A program made the translations under genes and the position numbers. A stretch of DNA of 64,000 bases from a bacterium (GTDB taxonomy: Bacteria > Krumholzibacteriota > Krumholzibacteriia > Krumholzibacteriales > Krumholzibacteriaceae), in the NCBI GenBank assembly GCA_020350885.1, contig CP070727.1, positions 365,492 to 429,491 on the forward strand, in the 5' to 3' direction. Position 1 is the first letter of the stretch. Every line of letters starts with the position of its first letter. The notes beneath the pieces were generated by a model. It was not told the origin of the DNA. It did not search any database and saw only the letters and a program-made list of their open reading frames with translations. Shown piece after piece: positions 35,520 through 46,457 of the stretch.

Positions 35520-36848
35520 TTATGTTCCGCTGATACTCATGCCGTCGATCCGGATGGCCGGCGATCCGTACGGTCCGATAAAGATCGAGTCCTTTCCCAC
35601 TTCCCGGATCCCTGCGAGCAGATCGAGCACATTACCGCTCATCATCATCTCACTGATCGGCACCCTGTCTCCCCCGGAACGGACATGGTAGCCGCTGATC
35701 CCAACCGAGAAATCACCGGATATGTGATCGGCGGTATGCATCCCCATGACATCCAGCACGTATATTCCCGGGATTAGATCGTCGACCATCTCGGCTGTGC
35801 TCCGCGCACCCGGAAGCAGGAAGAGGTTCGTGGGACCCGGCTCGGGAAGATCCTTGAAGGTGGCCCTCACGGCGTTGGCGGCAACCGGAACACCGAGCTT
35901 CCTGGCCGAGAACGCGTTATGGAGATATCCCCGCAGCGAGCCTGATTCTACGACAACGCGGCGCTCGGTCGGCGCTCCCTCGCCGTCGAACGCCGCATTA
36001 TTACAACCCGCCTCGAGAAATGGGTCATCGATAACGGTAACGTACTCCGGTGCAATCTGCGATCCCTTCCTTCCGGCGAGCACGGATGCGCCTTTTACGA
36101 CCATCTCACCGGAGAGGGCCCGCTTGAGCAATCCCAGGAAACTGGTCACCGCACTACCATCGAGAACCACCGGGTACCGTCTCGTCTCGATCCTCCTGCT
36201 GCCAACCAGTCCGACGGCACGTGCTGCGGCTTCGCGGCCGGTCGATGCGAAATCGAGATCCCCGCAGTCGAGCCCCTGGGCATGAAACCAGCCGCTCCTG
36301 ATCTCATCCCCCTGTTTCGCAATGGCCTGAATGGAGCAGGAGCAGAATCCTCGCTCCTCGGTCCGAAAGAATCCCCGCGTGCTCGCAACGAAAACCTCGC
36401 CGACGGATTCGGTGTAGCTGGCCCCCTCCGTATTGACGATCCGTGGATCGTGTGACAGGCATGCCTCCTCCATGGTTCGTACGCCTGCAATCTTTACCTG
36501 GTTCCCCCCGGCCGAAGGAAGCTTCGGATAGAGGCCCTCACGTATCGACTCTTTGCGATACGGTGCCAGTATATCCACATCAACCGGAGTGCTGTTGGAG
36601 GCGCACTCCAGAGCCTTCTGAAAGGCTGCACTCAAGCCGTCGGGTGAAAGATCGCTCGTAGAGACATGGCCTACACGTCCCTCATGTACGAGGCGGATTG
36701 CGATCCCGGCGTCCCGGCTGCTCTCGATGGACTCGATCTTCCGGCGGTGCATCTCCACCCTGTATCTACGCACCCGCTCTCCGTACACCTCGCATTCACA
36801 CTTCCCGACGGAAGCGAAATCCAGTATGCTGTTGATACTCGATTCCAC
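35520..36848 (-). CDS. TldD/PmbA-family protein, TldE (non-catalytic) type
   Basis: A 442-residue cytosolic protein of the TldD/PmbA family. TldD carries HExxxH; this one does not. The equivalent part reads GREAAARAVGLVGSRR, as in TldE/PmbA. The remaining pattern, YRVEMHRRKIESIESSRDAGIAIR, DPFLEAGCNNAAFDGEGAPTERRVVVESG and DHISGDFSVGISGYHV, is standard. TldD/TldE dimers degrade unfolded peptides and process microcins; without its TldD partner in the window the role is unclear. The start is GTG at 36848 after AGGTGG. It is 10 bp after rodA and 10 bp before lgt. Confidence 0.92.
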   Translation of the reverse strand: MESSINSILDFASVGKCECEVYGERVRRYRVEMHRRKIESIESSRDAGIAIRLVHEGRVGHVSTSDLSPDGLSAAFQKALECASNSTPVDVDILAPYRKESIREGLYPKLPSAGGNQVKIAGVRTMEEACLSHDPRIVNTEGASYTESVGEVFVASTRGFFRTEERGFCSCSIQAIAKQGDEIRSGWFHAQGLDCGDLDFASTGREAAARAVGLVGSRRIETRRYPVVLDGSAVTSFLGLLKRALSGEMVVKGASVLAGRKGSQIAPEYVTVIDDPFLEAGCNNAAFDGEGAPTERRVVVESGSLRGYLHNAFSARKLGVPVAANAVRATFKDLPEPGPTNLFLLPGARSTAEMVDDLIPGIYVLDVMGMHTADHISGDFSVGISGYHVRSGGDRVPISEMMMSGNVLDLLAGIREVGKDSIFIGPYGSPAIRIDGMSISGT

Positions 36849-36858
36849 CGTTACCCAC

Positions 36859-38127
36859 CTAGTATTCGTAAAAACGTGCGCTGAAGTTCAGCAGGGTACC
36901 GGCCATAAAACAGCTTATGACCATCGAGCTGCCGCCGTGGCTAAGGAAGGGAAGCGGCAGGCCCGTCACCGGTGCCAGGCCGATCGTCATCCCGATATTG
37001 ACAATGACGTGAAATGCGAAGTAGGCACAGACGCCGACGGCGGCGATCGATGCGAACCGGTTCTTCACGTTGATCGCCAAATAGAGCCCGCGGACGATCA
37101 TGACGGCAAAGAGGAGGAGCACGACAACGGCACCTATATACCCCAGCTCCTCCGAGAGAACGGAGTAGATGAAATCGGAGTGTTTCTCCGGCAGAAAGGC
37201 TAGAAGCTTCTGCGTTCCGTGAAGATACCCCTTCCCGATAAAGCCCCCCGAGCCGATGGCCACCTTTGACTGGTACACCTGCCAGCCCGTTCCCAGGATA
37301 TCAGACTCCGGACGCAGAAAGGCAAGGATCCGTTTCTGCTGGTAGAGCTGCAACCTGTTCCAGAGGTTAGGCACGATCAGCATGACACCGAGATTCAGTC
37401 CCACCAGCAAGACACCCTGCACGATATCACGCCGTCGGCGGTAGGCGAGGATGAGGATGACGAGCAGAAAGATCAGGAGTGGATAGGGATAGGTGCCCCG
37501 TCCGAGCGTGCGTTCACTGTAAATCGTAAGGAAGGCACTTATAAGCGGTGTGATAAAGAGAACGAGGATATTCTCATTGAGCCCCCGCCAGTAAAGGATC
37601 GTAAAGAGAAGGGCGGGAAAGACGAGGGAGGTCCCGAGATCCGGCTGCTTCACCACGAGGAGAAAGGGTATCGTAACAATCAGGAAGGAGAGGGCGAGCA
37701 CCCTGAGTTTGTTCGGATCGTTCCGCTTCTCGGCGAGCACGCGCGCCAGGAGGAAGATCACGGCGACCTTCATGAACTCACTGGGCTGAAACCGGAAACC
37801 GCCAAGCACAATCCAGCGGCTCGCCTTCTGCGAGGGCTCGAGAACGAGGACGACAATGAGAAGTCCCACACCTGCAAGGTAGAGAAGAACCGCCAAGCTC
37901 TCGTAGTACCTGAATGGAACGATGGTTGCGAAGATCAGAACGCCGATCCCGATCAGGAACCAGATGACCTGACGGTGGAAGAATGAGCTCTCACCGGATT
38001 GAAACGTCCTACCCAGATCATCGGGTACGTGACCGATGGAGTAGAGGGTCAGCAGTCCGAACCCGATGAGCAACAGGACCGGCAAGAGGATCAACCAGTC
38101 GAGGTTATGTAAGAATCTATCTCCCAC
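36859..38127 (-). CDS. rodA: Peptidoglycan polymerase RodA (SEDS family)
   Basis: A 422-residue inner-membrane SEDS glycosyltransferase that polymerises lipid II during cell elongation with PBP2. About ten membrane segments. Marks are GGFRFQPSEFMKVAVIFLLA, VVKQPDLGTSLVF, GSGGFIGKGYLHGTQKLLAFLPEKHSDFIYSV broken over the extracytoplasmic loop with the catalytic Asp, and GLPLPFLSHGGSSM at the end. The start is GTG at 38127 with GGGAG 4 nt upstream. It follows the PBP2 gene, as in most rod-shaped bacteria. Confidence 0.97.
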   Translation of the reverse strand: MGDRFLHNLDWLILLPVLLLIGFGLLTLYSIGHVPDDLGRTFQSGESSFFHRQVIWFLIGIGVLIFATIVPFRYYESLAVLLYLAGVGLLIVVLVLEPSQKASRWIVLGGFRFQPSEFMKVAVIFLLARVLAEKRNDPNKLRVLALSFLIVTIPFLLVVKQPDLGTSLVFPALLFTILYWRGLNENILVLFITPLISAFLTIYSERTLGRGTYPYPLLIFLLVILILAYRRRRDIVQGVLLVGLNLGVMLIVPNLWNRLQLYQQKRILAFLRPESDILGTGWQVYQSKVAIGSGGFIGKGYLHGTQKLLAFLPEKHSDFIYSVLSEELGYIGAVVVLLLFAVMIVRGLYLAINVKNRFASIAAVGVCAYFAFHVIVNIGMTIGLAPVTGLPLPFLSHGGSSMVISCFMAGTLLNFSARFYEY

Positions 38128-38180
38128 TGCTCTCCCTTATTACCCGCCGCTGTCCGATCGCCGGGACACGGCGGGTTCCC

Positions 38181-40061
38181 TCATCGATTCGGCCCCGCTA
38201 CCCGGTCGACGTCGAGAACACCATACTGATATCCGCCTTCGAGGCCGGCAACGGTCGAGAAATACTCCGCCAGGATCTCGCGGGCAAGCGGGGCCGCCAT
38301 TGCGCCGCCGTGCCCTGCGTTTTCCATTACGATCGTAAGAACGACCTCCGGGGCGTCGACGGGCGCATACGCCACGAAGAGGGCATGATCCTCACCGTGA
38401 GGATTCTGGGCCGTTCCCGTTTTTCCTGCTATCCGAAAATCGGCGAGTGCGGCCGCCCGCCCGGTTCCCGACTCCCCCGAGACGACGCCTTCCATGGCAC
38501 TCTTGATAATCGGAAGCTCCCTCCTGTCGATCCCCTGTATGGCAACCGACATCCCACCGGGGCGGTAGACGACCTTTCCGTCGGTGTCCACGATCTTCAG
38601 CACGACGTGCGGCCGAACCATCGTACCGCCGTTGGCGAAGATCGCAGCCATGAAGCAGAGTTGCATAGGTGTTGCCAGAAGCTCTCCCTGGCCGATGGAG
38701 TAGTTGAGCAAATGCCCCTTGGTCCACTTGCGCTTACCGAACCGTCGATCGAAGTATGCATGATCGGGACAGTTACCGACGACTTCACCCGGCAGATCGA
38801 TCCCGGTCACTCGTCCGAACCCGAAGAGGCGGCCGGCGGCGGCGAACTGGTCGGCCGTCAGCATTTCCCCGACCTGGTAGAAATAGACGTCACAGGATTC
38901 CACGATGGCGCCGTAGAGCGAGAGTGTCCCGTGCCCCTCGGGCTTCCAGCACCCGAAATATCTGTTCCCGAACTTGTAGGCGCCGAGACACGGTACGAGG
39001 TGCTGCCCGCGTCTGATCACATCCTCCCTGAGTCCCGCATATGCCGTTATCAGCTTGAAGATCGATCCGGGCGGGTACGTTGCCTGCACCGTCCGGTTGA
39101 AAAGGGGCTTTGCAGGATCGCTGTTCAGCTTGCTCCACTGCTGCTCGCTCACACCAACGAGAAAGATATTCGGATCGTAGGTCGGGCGGCTGATGGCGGC
39201 GATGATCTCACCATTGCGGGGATCAATCATCACGACACTGCCGCGCTCCCAGTCGAAGATGCGTTCGACGGCACGCTGCAGTCTGAGATCGATCGTGAGA
39301 TAGACATCGTTTCCCGGTATAGGAGGTTGCGAGCTGATGAATTCCGCCCCATCACGTGCATCGAGTATGTTTTCGATCTCACCTATCCTGATCCCCTCCG
39401 CACTGATCTCCACCACACGGATCCCTTCCTGGCCCTTGAGGAACCCCTCGTAGCGATATTCGACGCCCGTCCGCCCGATGATATCACCCGGTTGCAGGTT
39501 CTGGGCCCACTTGAGATCATCGTCTGTCACTTCACCGACGTAACCGAGCACATGGGCAGCCAGGGAGCCTTCAGGGTACTGCCTCCGGGGTTTCATCTCG
39601 AGCTTGAAGAAGGGAAAGAGATCCCGGTTCTCCATCAGTATCGAGATCTGGCGCTTGTTTGCCGTCCCTACCGCGGTCATCTCCCTACCGTCGGGGTAAC
39701 GCTTTTGCCACTCGGAGAGATTGTGTCTCAGCTTTTCCTCGTCTATCTGTAACCACTCACAGGCGAGCTGCAAGCGGCCCTCCCGTCCCTGCACCTTTCC
39801 CGGTAATACACTGATCTGATACACGGGAACATTGACGACGAGCTTTGAGCCTTCACGGTCGCGGATAATGCCGCGCGGGGCGAGCACCCGCTCACGTTGG
39901 ATCCGGTTGGAAAGTGCCAGCTTGCTGTAATAATCGTTACGAATGACCTGCAAGTAGAACAGGCGAATACCGAGGATGACAAAGATGGAGAGCAGAACGA
40001 TGAGCACTTTGTTCAACCGCGCCCCCAGTACGACCCTATCCCTCTGGTCAATAGCCGCCAC
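38181..40061 (-). CDS. mrdA: Penicillin-binding protein 2 (transpeptidase)
   Basis: A 626-residue elongation-specific peptidoglycan transpeptidase. A membrane helix (about 18-38) is followed by the PBP dimer domain and the catalytic domain. Active-site motifs are YPPGSIFKL (Ser-x-x-Lys), SCDVYFYQVG (Ser-x-Asp, the variant common in PBP2) and GKTGTAQNP (Lys-Thr-Gly). It overlaps the mreD end by 14 bp and precedes rodA by 53 bp, completing the mreBCD-mrdA-rodA elongasome cluster. Confidence 0.97.
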   Translation of the reverse strand: MAAIDQRDRVVLGARLNKVLIVLLSIFVILGIRLFYLQVIRNDYYSKLALSNRIQRERVLAPRGIIRDREGSKLVVNVPVYQISVLPGKVQGREGRLQLACEWLQIDEEKLRHNLSEWQKRYPDGREMTAVGTANKRQISILMENRDLFPFFKLEMKPRRQYPEGSLAAHVLGYVGEVTDDDLKWAQNLQPGDIIGRTGVEYRYEGFLKGQEGIRVVEISAEGIRIGEIENILDARDGAEFISSQPPIPGNDVYLTIDLRLQRAVERIFDWERGSVVMIDPRNGEIIAAISRPTYDPNIFLVGVSEQQWSKLNSDPAKPLFNRTVQATYPPGSIFKLITAYAGLREDVIRRGQHLVPCLGAYKFGNRYFGCWKPEGHGTLSLYGAIVESCDVYFYQVGEMLTADQFAAAGRLFGFGRVTGIDLPGEVVGNCPDHAYFDRRFGKRKWTKGHLLNYSIGQGELLATPMQLCFMAAIFANGGTMVRPHVVLKIVDTDGKVVYRPGGMSVAIQGIDRRELPIIKSAMEGVVSGESGTGRAAALADFRIAGKTGTAQNPHGEDHALFVAYAPVDAPEVVLTIVMENAGHGGAMAAPLAREILAEYFSTVAGLEGGYQYGVLDVDRVAGPNR

Positions 40062-40545
40062 GCCTGCTCACCACCCTTCGTGTTGTCGCACCGACGAATC
40101 CAAGCACGACCACTCCGACCACCGCCGTATACAGTGCGGATAGCAGTGAGTACCGAAAAAAGGATGCGAGCATGTCGGTGATGGTGAAGGACGTAATGAT
40201 AATGAGGCTTATGATATCATTGATGAGCACGGCCAAGAGGATCAGCACGCCCCTGAAGAGGGAACTCTCCGGAAACAGGCCGATGCCGATACGGGAAACA
40301 CCGTAGGCGATAATCGACTTGGCGAGAGCATTCATCCCGAGGAAATCGGCGTTACCCAGATCCTGCAGAAATCCGAGACAGAATCCGATCGCAACCGCCG
40401 CAACCGGTCCCCTGTCGAGAACGAGCGCAACGAGAAGAATGATCATGAGATCGGGCGCGACACCACCGATGGCTATGTGATGAATAACCGTCATCTGCAG
40501 GACCAAGAATATCAGCGCTATGAGCACGATGCGTAGTACGTACAC
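40048..40545 (-). CDS. mreD: Rod shape-determining protein MreD
   Basis: A 165-residue inner-membrane protein with five membrane helices. MreD sequences are poorly conserved; here the pattern GGVAPDLMIILLVALVLDRGPVAAVAIGFCLGFLQDL, split over helices 2-3, is characteristic. The start is GTG at 40545; its AGGAG lies on the stop of mreC, 8 nt upstream. Position between mreC and mrdA confirms the call. Confidence 0.93.
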   Translation of the reverse strand: MYVLRIVLIALIFLVLQMTVIHHIAIGGVAPDLMIILLVALVLDRGPVAAVAIGFCLGFLQDLGNADFLGMNALAKSIIAYGVSRIGIGLFPESSLFRGVLILLAVLINDIISLIIITSFTITDMLASFFRYSLLSALYTAVVGVVVLGFVGATTRRVVSRRGGY

Positions 40546-40556
40546 GGTTCGCTCCT

Positions 40557-41402
40557 TCAGCGCTCCTTAACCTCGATCTCCTCGAGCTGATCGTACAGAT
40601 CCTCGTTATCCCAGCCACGCCCACCGATTACTACGAAGAGTTCTTCGAGGGCGTTGAGGTCGACCATCGAGACGACACCGACCTTGCGCGATAGCCCTCC
40701 CTTCTCTTCCGTAACCTGAAATGCGGTACCGACCAAAAATCCCTTCGGGAAGAGCCTTCCGAGACCGCTCGTGACCAGCGTATCGCCCACCTCCACATCC
40801 TCCTCCTTGCCGATATACTCTAGCCGGAAGAGATTTCCGCGCTCCCATTCAAGAATGCCCACAACACGGCTTCGCTTGACGAGACAGCTCACCGAAATGG
40901 CCTTGTTGTTCAAGAGAAGTATCCGTGAGAAGTCGGGAAAGACCTGGCTGACGCGCCCCGCGAGCCCCCTGCACCCGACCACCGCCATGCCGACTCTCAC
41001 ACCGTCCCGGCTTCCCCGGTCGACCGTGATCGAGTGATGGAAACGGGAGGATGATCGTGCACTCACCTCGCACGGGAGAAACCGGTAAAAGGAATCCTCG
41101 CGCATGTCAAGCAGCTTTCGTAGGCGGTTTCGCTCGTCCTTGAACTGGAGCAGCCGTTCCCGCTCGTGAGAGAGCGTGGCCACGAGCTCCCTGAGGTTTC
41201 TGTTCTCCCCCTGGAGTTTCTCGATTCTCGTGAAATAGTCTTCCGCACGTTCGAGGGGATAGAGCAGGAAGGAAGAGACAGCACGGGCGGTGGCAACCTT
41301 GCTATTTTCCTCCCGTGTCAGCAGCACGACCGAGACGGCGATGGCGATGGCGAGCACCGATTTATCGAGATGTTTATCGAAGAGGAATGATAGAAATTGC
41401 AT
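40557..41402 (-). CDS. mreC: Rod shape-determining protein MreC
   Basis: A 281-residue bitopic protein that links the MreB filament to PBP2 in the periplasm. One membrane helix near the N-terminus (about 14-28), a coiled coil (about 48-90, with ERAEDYFTRIEKLQGENRNLREL) and the beta-barrel part with ITVDRGSRDGVRVGMAVV and VVGRVSQ-like RVSQVFPDFSRI, then DTLVTSGLGRLFPKGFLVG. It lies 2 bp after mreB and 11 bp before mreD. Confidence 0.96.
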   Translation of the reverse strand: MQFLSFLFDKHLDKSVLAIAIAVSVVLLTREENSKVATARAVSSFLLYPLERAEDYFTRIEKLQGENRNLRELVATLSHERERLLQFKDERNRLRKLLDMREDSFYRFLPCEVSARSSSRFHHSITVDRGSRDGVRVGMAVVGCRGLAGRVSQVFPDFSRILLLNNKAISVSCLVKRSRVVGILEWERGNLFRLEYIGKEEDVEVGDTLVTSGLGRLFPKGFLVGTAFQVTEEKGGLSRKVGVVSMVDLNALEELFVVIGGRGWDNEDLYDQLEEIEVKER

Positions 41403-41404
41403 TC

Positions 41405-43127
<1,723 letters not shown>

Positions 43128-43162
43128 ACCTCTCGCACCTCACCACCCCGCACCCTGGCTGA

Positions 43163-43191
43163 AAGCTAACAGAAGCCCCTATCCAATTCAA
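43163..43191 (-). promoter_or_regulatory. Possible promoter of the radC-mre operon
   Basis: TTGAAT (complement of 43186-43191) and TAGCTT (complement of 43163-43168) are 17 nt apart; transcription would start about 29 nt before radC. The -10 is poor, so this is tentative. Confidence 0.35.
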
Positions 43192-43218
43192 GATATTTCC
43201 ATCTATCTGCAACTCCCC

Positions 43219-44475
43219 TCATACTTCATCGCACCCTTCGGGATCAAGCACGATTTGTGCCCGCCCGAGGCGGTCCATCTCGTGCTGCGCAAAATCAACC
43301 CAGCAGGCCTGTGGATAGTCGTCTACGATCACGGCATAGCATGCGATCGCTTCGTCGTACCGCTTGAACCGCCGTTCCAGCATACCTGCAATGCGTAGGA
43401 GAACAAACGGCGCATCGTCCGAACGGGGGTACCGTCCGACGTAGTTACGATACGCCTTCATGGCGCTGTTGAACTTCAGGCTCCGCTCCATGCCACAGGC
43501 GAGATCGAGGTGCTGCTTCTCCGGCAGGGCGAAATCGGGTACCGCCCGCATCGCCTCCGTGAGGACCCCCTCCGCTTCCCCCCGCTCCCCCTTCTGCATG
43601 CAGATCCCGATTGCCTGCAGGTAATGATATCGCACCCTGCCCTGCTCCGAGGAACAGCGAAATACCCGGGCCACCTCGGCATGAGCCGCTGCATCATCCG
43701 GTCTGAGTTCGAGGTAGTTGATATATTCACATTGGGCGGCGAACCAGTTCGCCTCCTCGTAGTGGCGTCTCGCTTTCACGAGATGGCGTTCGGCCCTTGC
43801 GGCACCTGCGGCTCCGAAGAGGAACGCAAGCACCATCCCAACTGCAAACCCCCCGATATGAACACCATAGGCTACCTGCATGCCGCCCATACCATACTGG
43901 AGAACGGCCTGCACACCCTGAAAAAGAACCCAGAGTACAAGGGCGATGCTCACCGGCACGTAGCTGCGACCCGCCCTATTCACCCCCTGCAGGGGGCAGA
44001 AGACCCAGTAGGCGATGCGGACACGGCAGAAATAGAACCGTACGAGGAATGCGCCGAGGATGCCGGAGGCGGCGCCAGAGCCACCCACCAGGGCGGACGG
44101 GAGGAGTTCCGGCGCAAGCTGCTGCAACATAAGAAGATGCGTATAGGCGCCGGCGATAGATGAGAGTGCAAAGATCGCAAAGAACCTGCCGGGTCCCATT
44201 CGATCCTCCACAACCCTGCCGAAGAGATAGACGTAAACGATGTTACCAATCAGATGGAGATATCCGACATGGAGAAATGTGTACGTGAGGGCCGTCACCA
44301 GGGAAGGGGACGAGGGGAAGAAGATAAGGTTCGTCACGTTCCAGAAACGCCCGGCCGGCAGGTATCTATAGCAAAAAAATAGAGTTACGAATACGATCAC
44401 AAGGAATTTGACGATCGGTTGCCGGTTGTGGAGCCTGGAATCAAGCCCCACGGGGATATAGTAGAAGAAGTACAT
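43219..44475 (-). CDS. Rhomboid protease fused to a cytoplasmic TPR-like region
   Basis: A 418-residue two-part protein. The N-terminal half is a rhomboid: FLHVGYLHLIGNIVYVYLFG after helix 1, the catalytic Ser133 in GGSGAASG and His206 in YGVHIGGFAVG. After about residue 225 the protein becomes soluble and helical, with TPR-like repeats (YEEANWFAAQCEYINYLELR, then YDEAIACYAVIVDDYP). The same rhomboid-TPR arrangement occurs in other FCB-type genomes. The ATG at 44475 is preferred over one at 44505 since AGAGGAG is just upstream of it. It lies between the outer-membrane protein gene terminator and radC. The substrate and what the repeats bind are unknown. Confidence 0.88.
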   Translation of the reverse strand: MYFFYYIPVGLDSRLHNRQPIVKFLVIVFVTLFFCYRYLPAGRFWNVTNLIFFPSSPSLVTALTYTFLHVGYLHLIGNIVYVYLFGRVVEDRMGPGRFFAIFALSSIAGAYTHLLMLQQLAPELLPSALVGGSGAASGILGAFLVRFYFCRVRIAYWVFCPLQGVNRAGRSYVPVSIALVLWVLFQGVQAVLQYGMGGMQVAYGVHIGGFAVGMVLAFLFGAAGAARAERHLVKARRHYEEANWFAAQCEYINYLELRPDDAAAHAEVARVFRCSSEQGRVRYHYLQAIGICMQKGERGEAEGVLTEAMRAVPDFALPEKQHLDLACGMERSLKFNSAMKAYRNYVGRYPRSDDAPFVLLRIAGMLERRFKRYDEAIACYAVIVDDYPQACWVDFAQHEMDRLGRAQIVLDPEGCDEV

Positions 44476-44576
44476 CCACTCCTCTCGAGTTATAAGCCTA
44501 TACATTTACTGCAAGTTATGGACCAACGACCGGTGAAAAGTCGACTCGATGGGAAGCCGGGAATACCCCGGGCGGA

Positions 44577-44607
44577 TAAAAATAGGGGAGGCATCGCTGC
44601 CTCCCCC
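44577..44607 (-). terminator. Rho-independent terminator of the outer-membrane protein gene
   Basis: On the minus strand GGGGAGGCA and TGCCTCCCC form a 9-bp stem with a 4-nt loop, followed by TATTTTTA. It lies 27 bp after the stop codon of the gene ending at 44634. Confidence 0.9.
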
Positions 44608-44633
44608 TGCAAGCAGTCCCATGGACCCTGTTT

Positions 44634-46049
44634 CTAGAAGTGGTACTTCCCAGAAAGCATGTACACGATCGGGGAGTCACCGCCATACTCGTTACCCGTC
44701 AGCCAGTAACCGAGCTGGTGCGGGGTCCTGTTGTTGATCACACAGTCGATGTCGAAGTCACCGACGTGGAAGCCGAGACCCATGAAGTAATCGAAGGGTG
44801 CTGCCGTCTCCGTGAACTTCGTATCGTCGCCATCGTCCGACATCGTGTATTCCATCTTCGCAAGTTCCTTGGCGGCACCCACGCGGAAGGTCAGCCAATC
44901 CTTGAGATCGCTCTCGAGCGCCAGGATAAAGCGGGGCATAATCAGTATCTTGCCCTCGGCGCTGTCGAATCCAACGAAGTCCTCGGGGACCTCGGAGGGC
45001 TCCATCTTGGCATAGGAGAACGGCTCGATCGCGAAGACGAGGAGGTTGTCCTCGTTCACGGTGATGTTCGTACCCAGACCGAAGTCGAGCATCATACCCT
45101 TGGCACCGACGTGCCCACCCCATGGTCCGGGAAAGATATTGACGCCCCCTTCGTTAAACTCGTCCGCCTCGGCCTTCAGGCTGAAGTCGAACATACGGAA
45201 TCCGAAGTAAGGTACCAATGTGATCTCTTCACTCCACTCGTAGAAGAGACGGAGCTTGCCGCCGAACATCGTGCTGGCGTCATGCTCGATCTCACCGAAC
45301 TCGGTCACCTGGTAACCCCAAACATCCCAATCTGAACCATCGAACTCGGCAACGTATACTTCCAAGCCGGCCTGCGCAGCCATGTTGAAATCGAAGGCCA
45401 GATCGGCATACATGTTCTCGCCCATGTCGAAGCGGACGCCTGCAGCGATCGTCGTGTAGGCAGTCTTGATCTCGTCCTCGGTATCCATCATCTCCTGACT
45501 GCCGTACTCATCCGAACGGATGAACTGTAGACCGATGGACAATCCGTTCATGGCATAGCCGTACATGATGGTGAACTTGTTGTAGAGCCCCTGTCCGAAG
45601 ACGTCCCAGCCGGGCCAGGGACCTCCGTCATCCATCATTCCCCCCCATCCGACGAGAGGGTTGAGAGCCCCGGCATGCCTGTAGTAGAACATTGCCAGCG
45701 TACCGAACCGGTTGTCCTCGCCGAGACCGTACGAGGCACCCAAGAGGGTATTCAGATAGTCATCGCAGATACCCCAGGGTCCGTCTTCGGGACCCCATAC
45801 GTACATGATGTTGGGGCATACTTCCGAATTCCAGCCGTCGTACCTCACGAAGTGCGCCTGGTGGATGTTCATCCACACCAGATTGGTGTAGGAAGGAAGC
45901 GTACCCGGCCAATCGAAGATATTGTAGTCATCCTCGAGATACCTGCCAGCGCCTCCCAGGGCCATGACCCTGCTATCGGTGGCCATCGCCGGTGCAACGA
46001 GGGCGACCGCCAGGACAGCTGCCACGAGACCTGTAAAAAGCTTTCTCAT
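44634..46049 (-). CDS. Putative outer-membrane beta-barrel protein
   Basis: A 471-residue exported protein of no family I can name. A signal peptide (MRKLFTGLVAAVLAVALVAP, cleavage after A-M-A) is followed by SRVMALGGAGRYLEDDYNIFDWP and by alternating, aromatic-rich strands (e.g. TLAMFYYRHAG, KFTIMYGYAMNGLSIGLQFI, LVPYFGFRMFDFSLK). It ends in Y-H-F, a C-terminal aromatic typical of BAM-inserted barrels. The start of the mature part resembles FCB outer-membrane proteins of the PorV/FadL-like kind. AGGAGG is 7 nt upstream. A strong promoter, a 290-nt leader and a terminator make it a single-gene, probably highly expressed unit. Confidence 0.75.
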   Translation of the reverse strand: MRKLFTGLVAAVLAVALVAPAMATDSRVMALGGAGRYLEDDYNIFDWPGTLPSYTNLVWMNIHQAHFVRYDGWNSEVCPNIMYVWGPEDGPWGICDDYLNTLLGASYGLGEDNRFGTLAMFYYRHAGALNPLVGWGGMMDDGGPWPGWDVFGQGLYNKFTIMYGYAMNGLSIGLQFIRSDEYGSQEMMDTEDEIKTAYTTIAAGVRFDMGENMYADLAFDFNMAAQAGLEVYVAEFDGSDWDVWGYQVTEFGEIEHDASTMFGGKLRLFYEWSEEITLVPYFGFRMFDFSLKAEADEFNEGGVNIFPGPWGGHVGAKGMMLDFGLGTNITVNEDNLLVFAIEPFSYAKMEPSEVPEDFVGFDSAEGKILIMPRFILALESDLKDWLTFRVGAAKELAKMEYTMSDDGDDTKFTETAAPFDYFMGLGFHVGDFDIDCVINNRTPHQLGYWLTGNEYGGDSPIVYMLSGKYHF

Positions 46050-46457
46050 TCTTTGACCTCCTGTCAGTTGCTTCCCTGCGGGAAGAATCCTTCCAGGAAC
46101 TTAAGTTTCTATATGACCGCATCGGATGCGGATTGTGTTCCCAGTTGATACCATACGATGCGCCCTTCAAGCGCTCCTCTTTCGTTTCCCTGCCGCCACC
46201 TCCTTTACGTGTCCAGAGTCGAACTCTTTCGGTTCTTGCATCTTTCGTGCAAGCCCGCTCCATATATAAGTACATGCTAAAGAAGTAACTGTTTGCCTAC
46301 AAACCCCCTTTCAAGGCACACAAATCTCAGGCAATTTTTATTGGGCGAAAAATTAAACCAGCCAAAATCCATTGTCAACAATTTTTTTGCCTCTCCCGGA
46401 ACATTTTCTCGATCTGGAGGCTCCACTCACCGTCGAACGGAAAGCCGTCACCGGGCT
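46050..46457 (-). other. Long non-coding gap: promoter and 5' leader of the outer-membrane protein gene
   Basis: No convincing gene is found in this 408-bp gap. It contains a strong promoter at 46350-46378, so the mRNA leader is about 290 nt. In the leader are a perfect 15-bp inverted repeat at 46117-46131 (CCGCATC/GATGCGG), a small hairpin at 46072-46084 (TTCCC/GGGAA), a further pair TTGCA/TGCAA around 46236-46252, and near the promoter the inverted arms AATTTTT/AAAAATT. The left part is GC-rich like the genes; the promoter part is markedly A/T-rich. The remaining piece next to the NlpC/P60 gene has no visible terminator. Confidence 0.6.
46350..46378 (-). promoter_or_regulatory. Strong sigma-70-type promoter of the outer-membrane protein gene
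   Basis: TTGACA (complement of 46373-46378) and TAATTT (complement of 46350-46355) are 17 nt apart. A poly-A stretch upstream of the -35 could act as an UP element. The motif AATTTTTCGCC overlaps the -10 and resembles the repeats in the exbB leader. Confidence 0.72.

Noticed and set aside
38310..39752. A 480-codon plus-strand open frame
   Set aside because: It is antisense to the PBP2 gene, whose active-site motifs are all present. No Shine-Dalgarno or family pattern is visible.
45973..46275. A 100-codon minus-strand frame over the outer-membrane protein leader
   Set aside because: It is basic, low in hydrophobic residues and overlaps the signal-peptide codons of the next gene in another frame. 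The region is better explained as a 5' leader.
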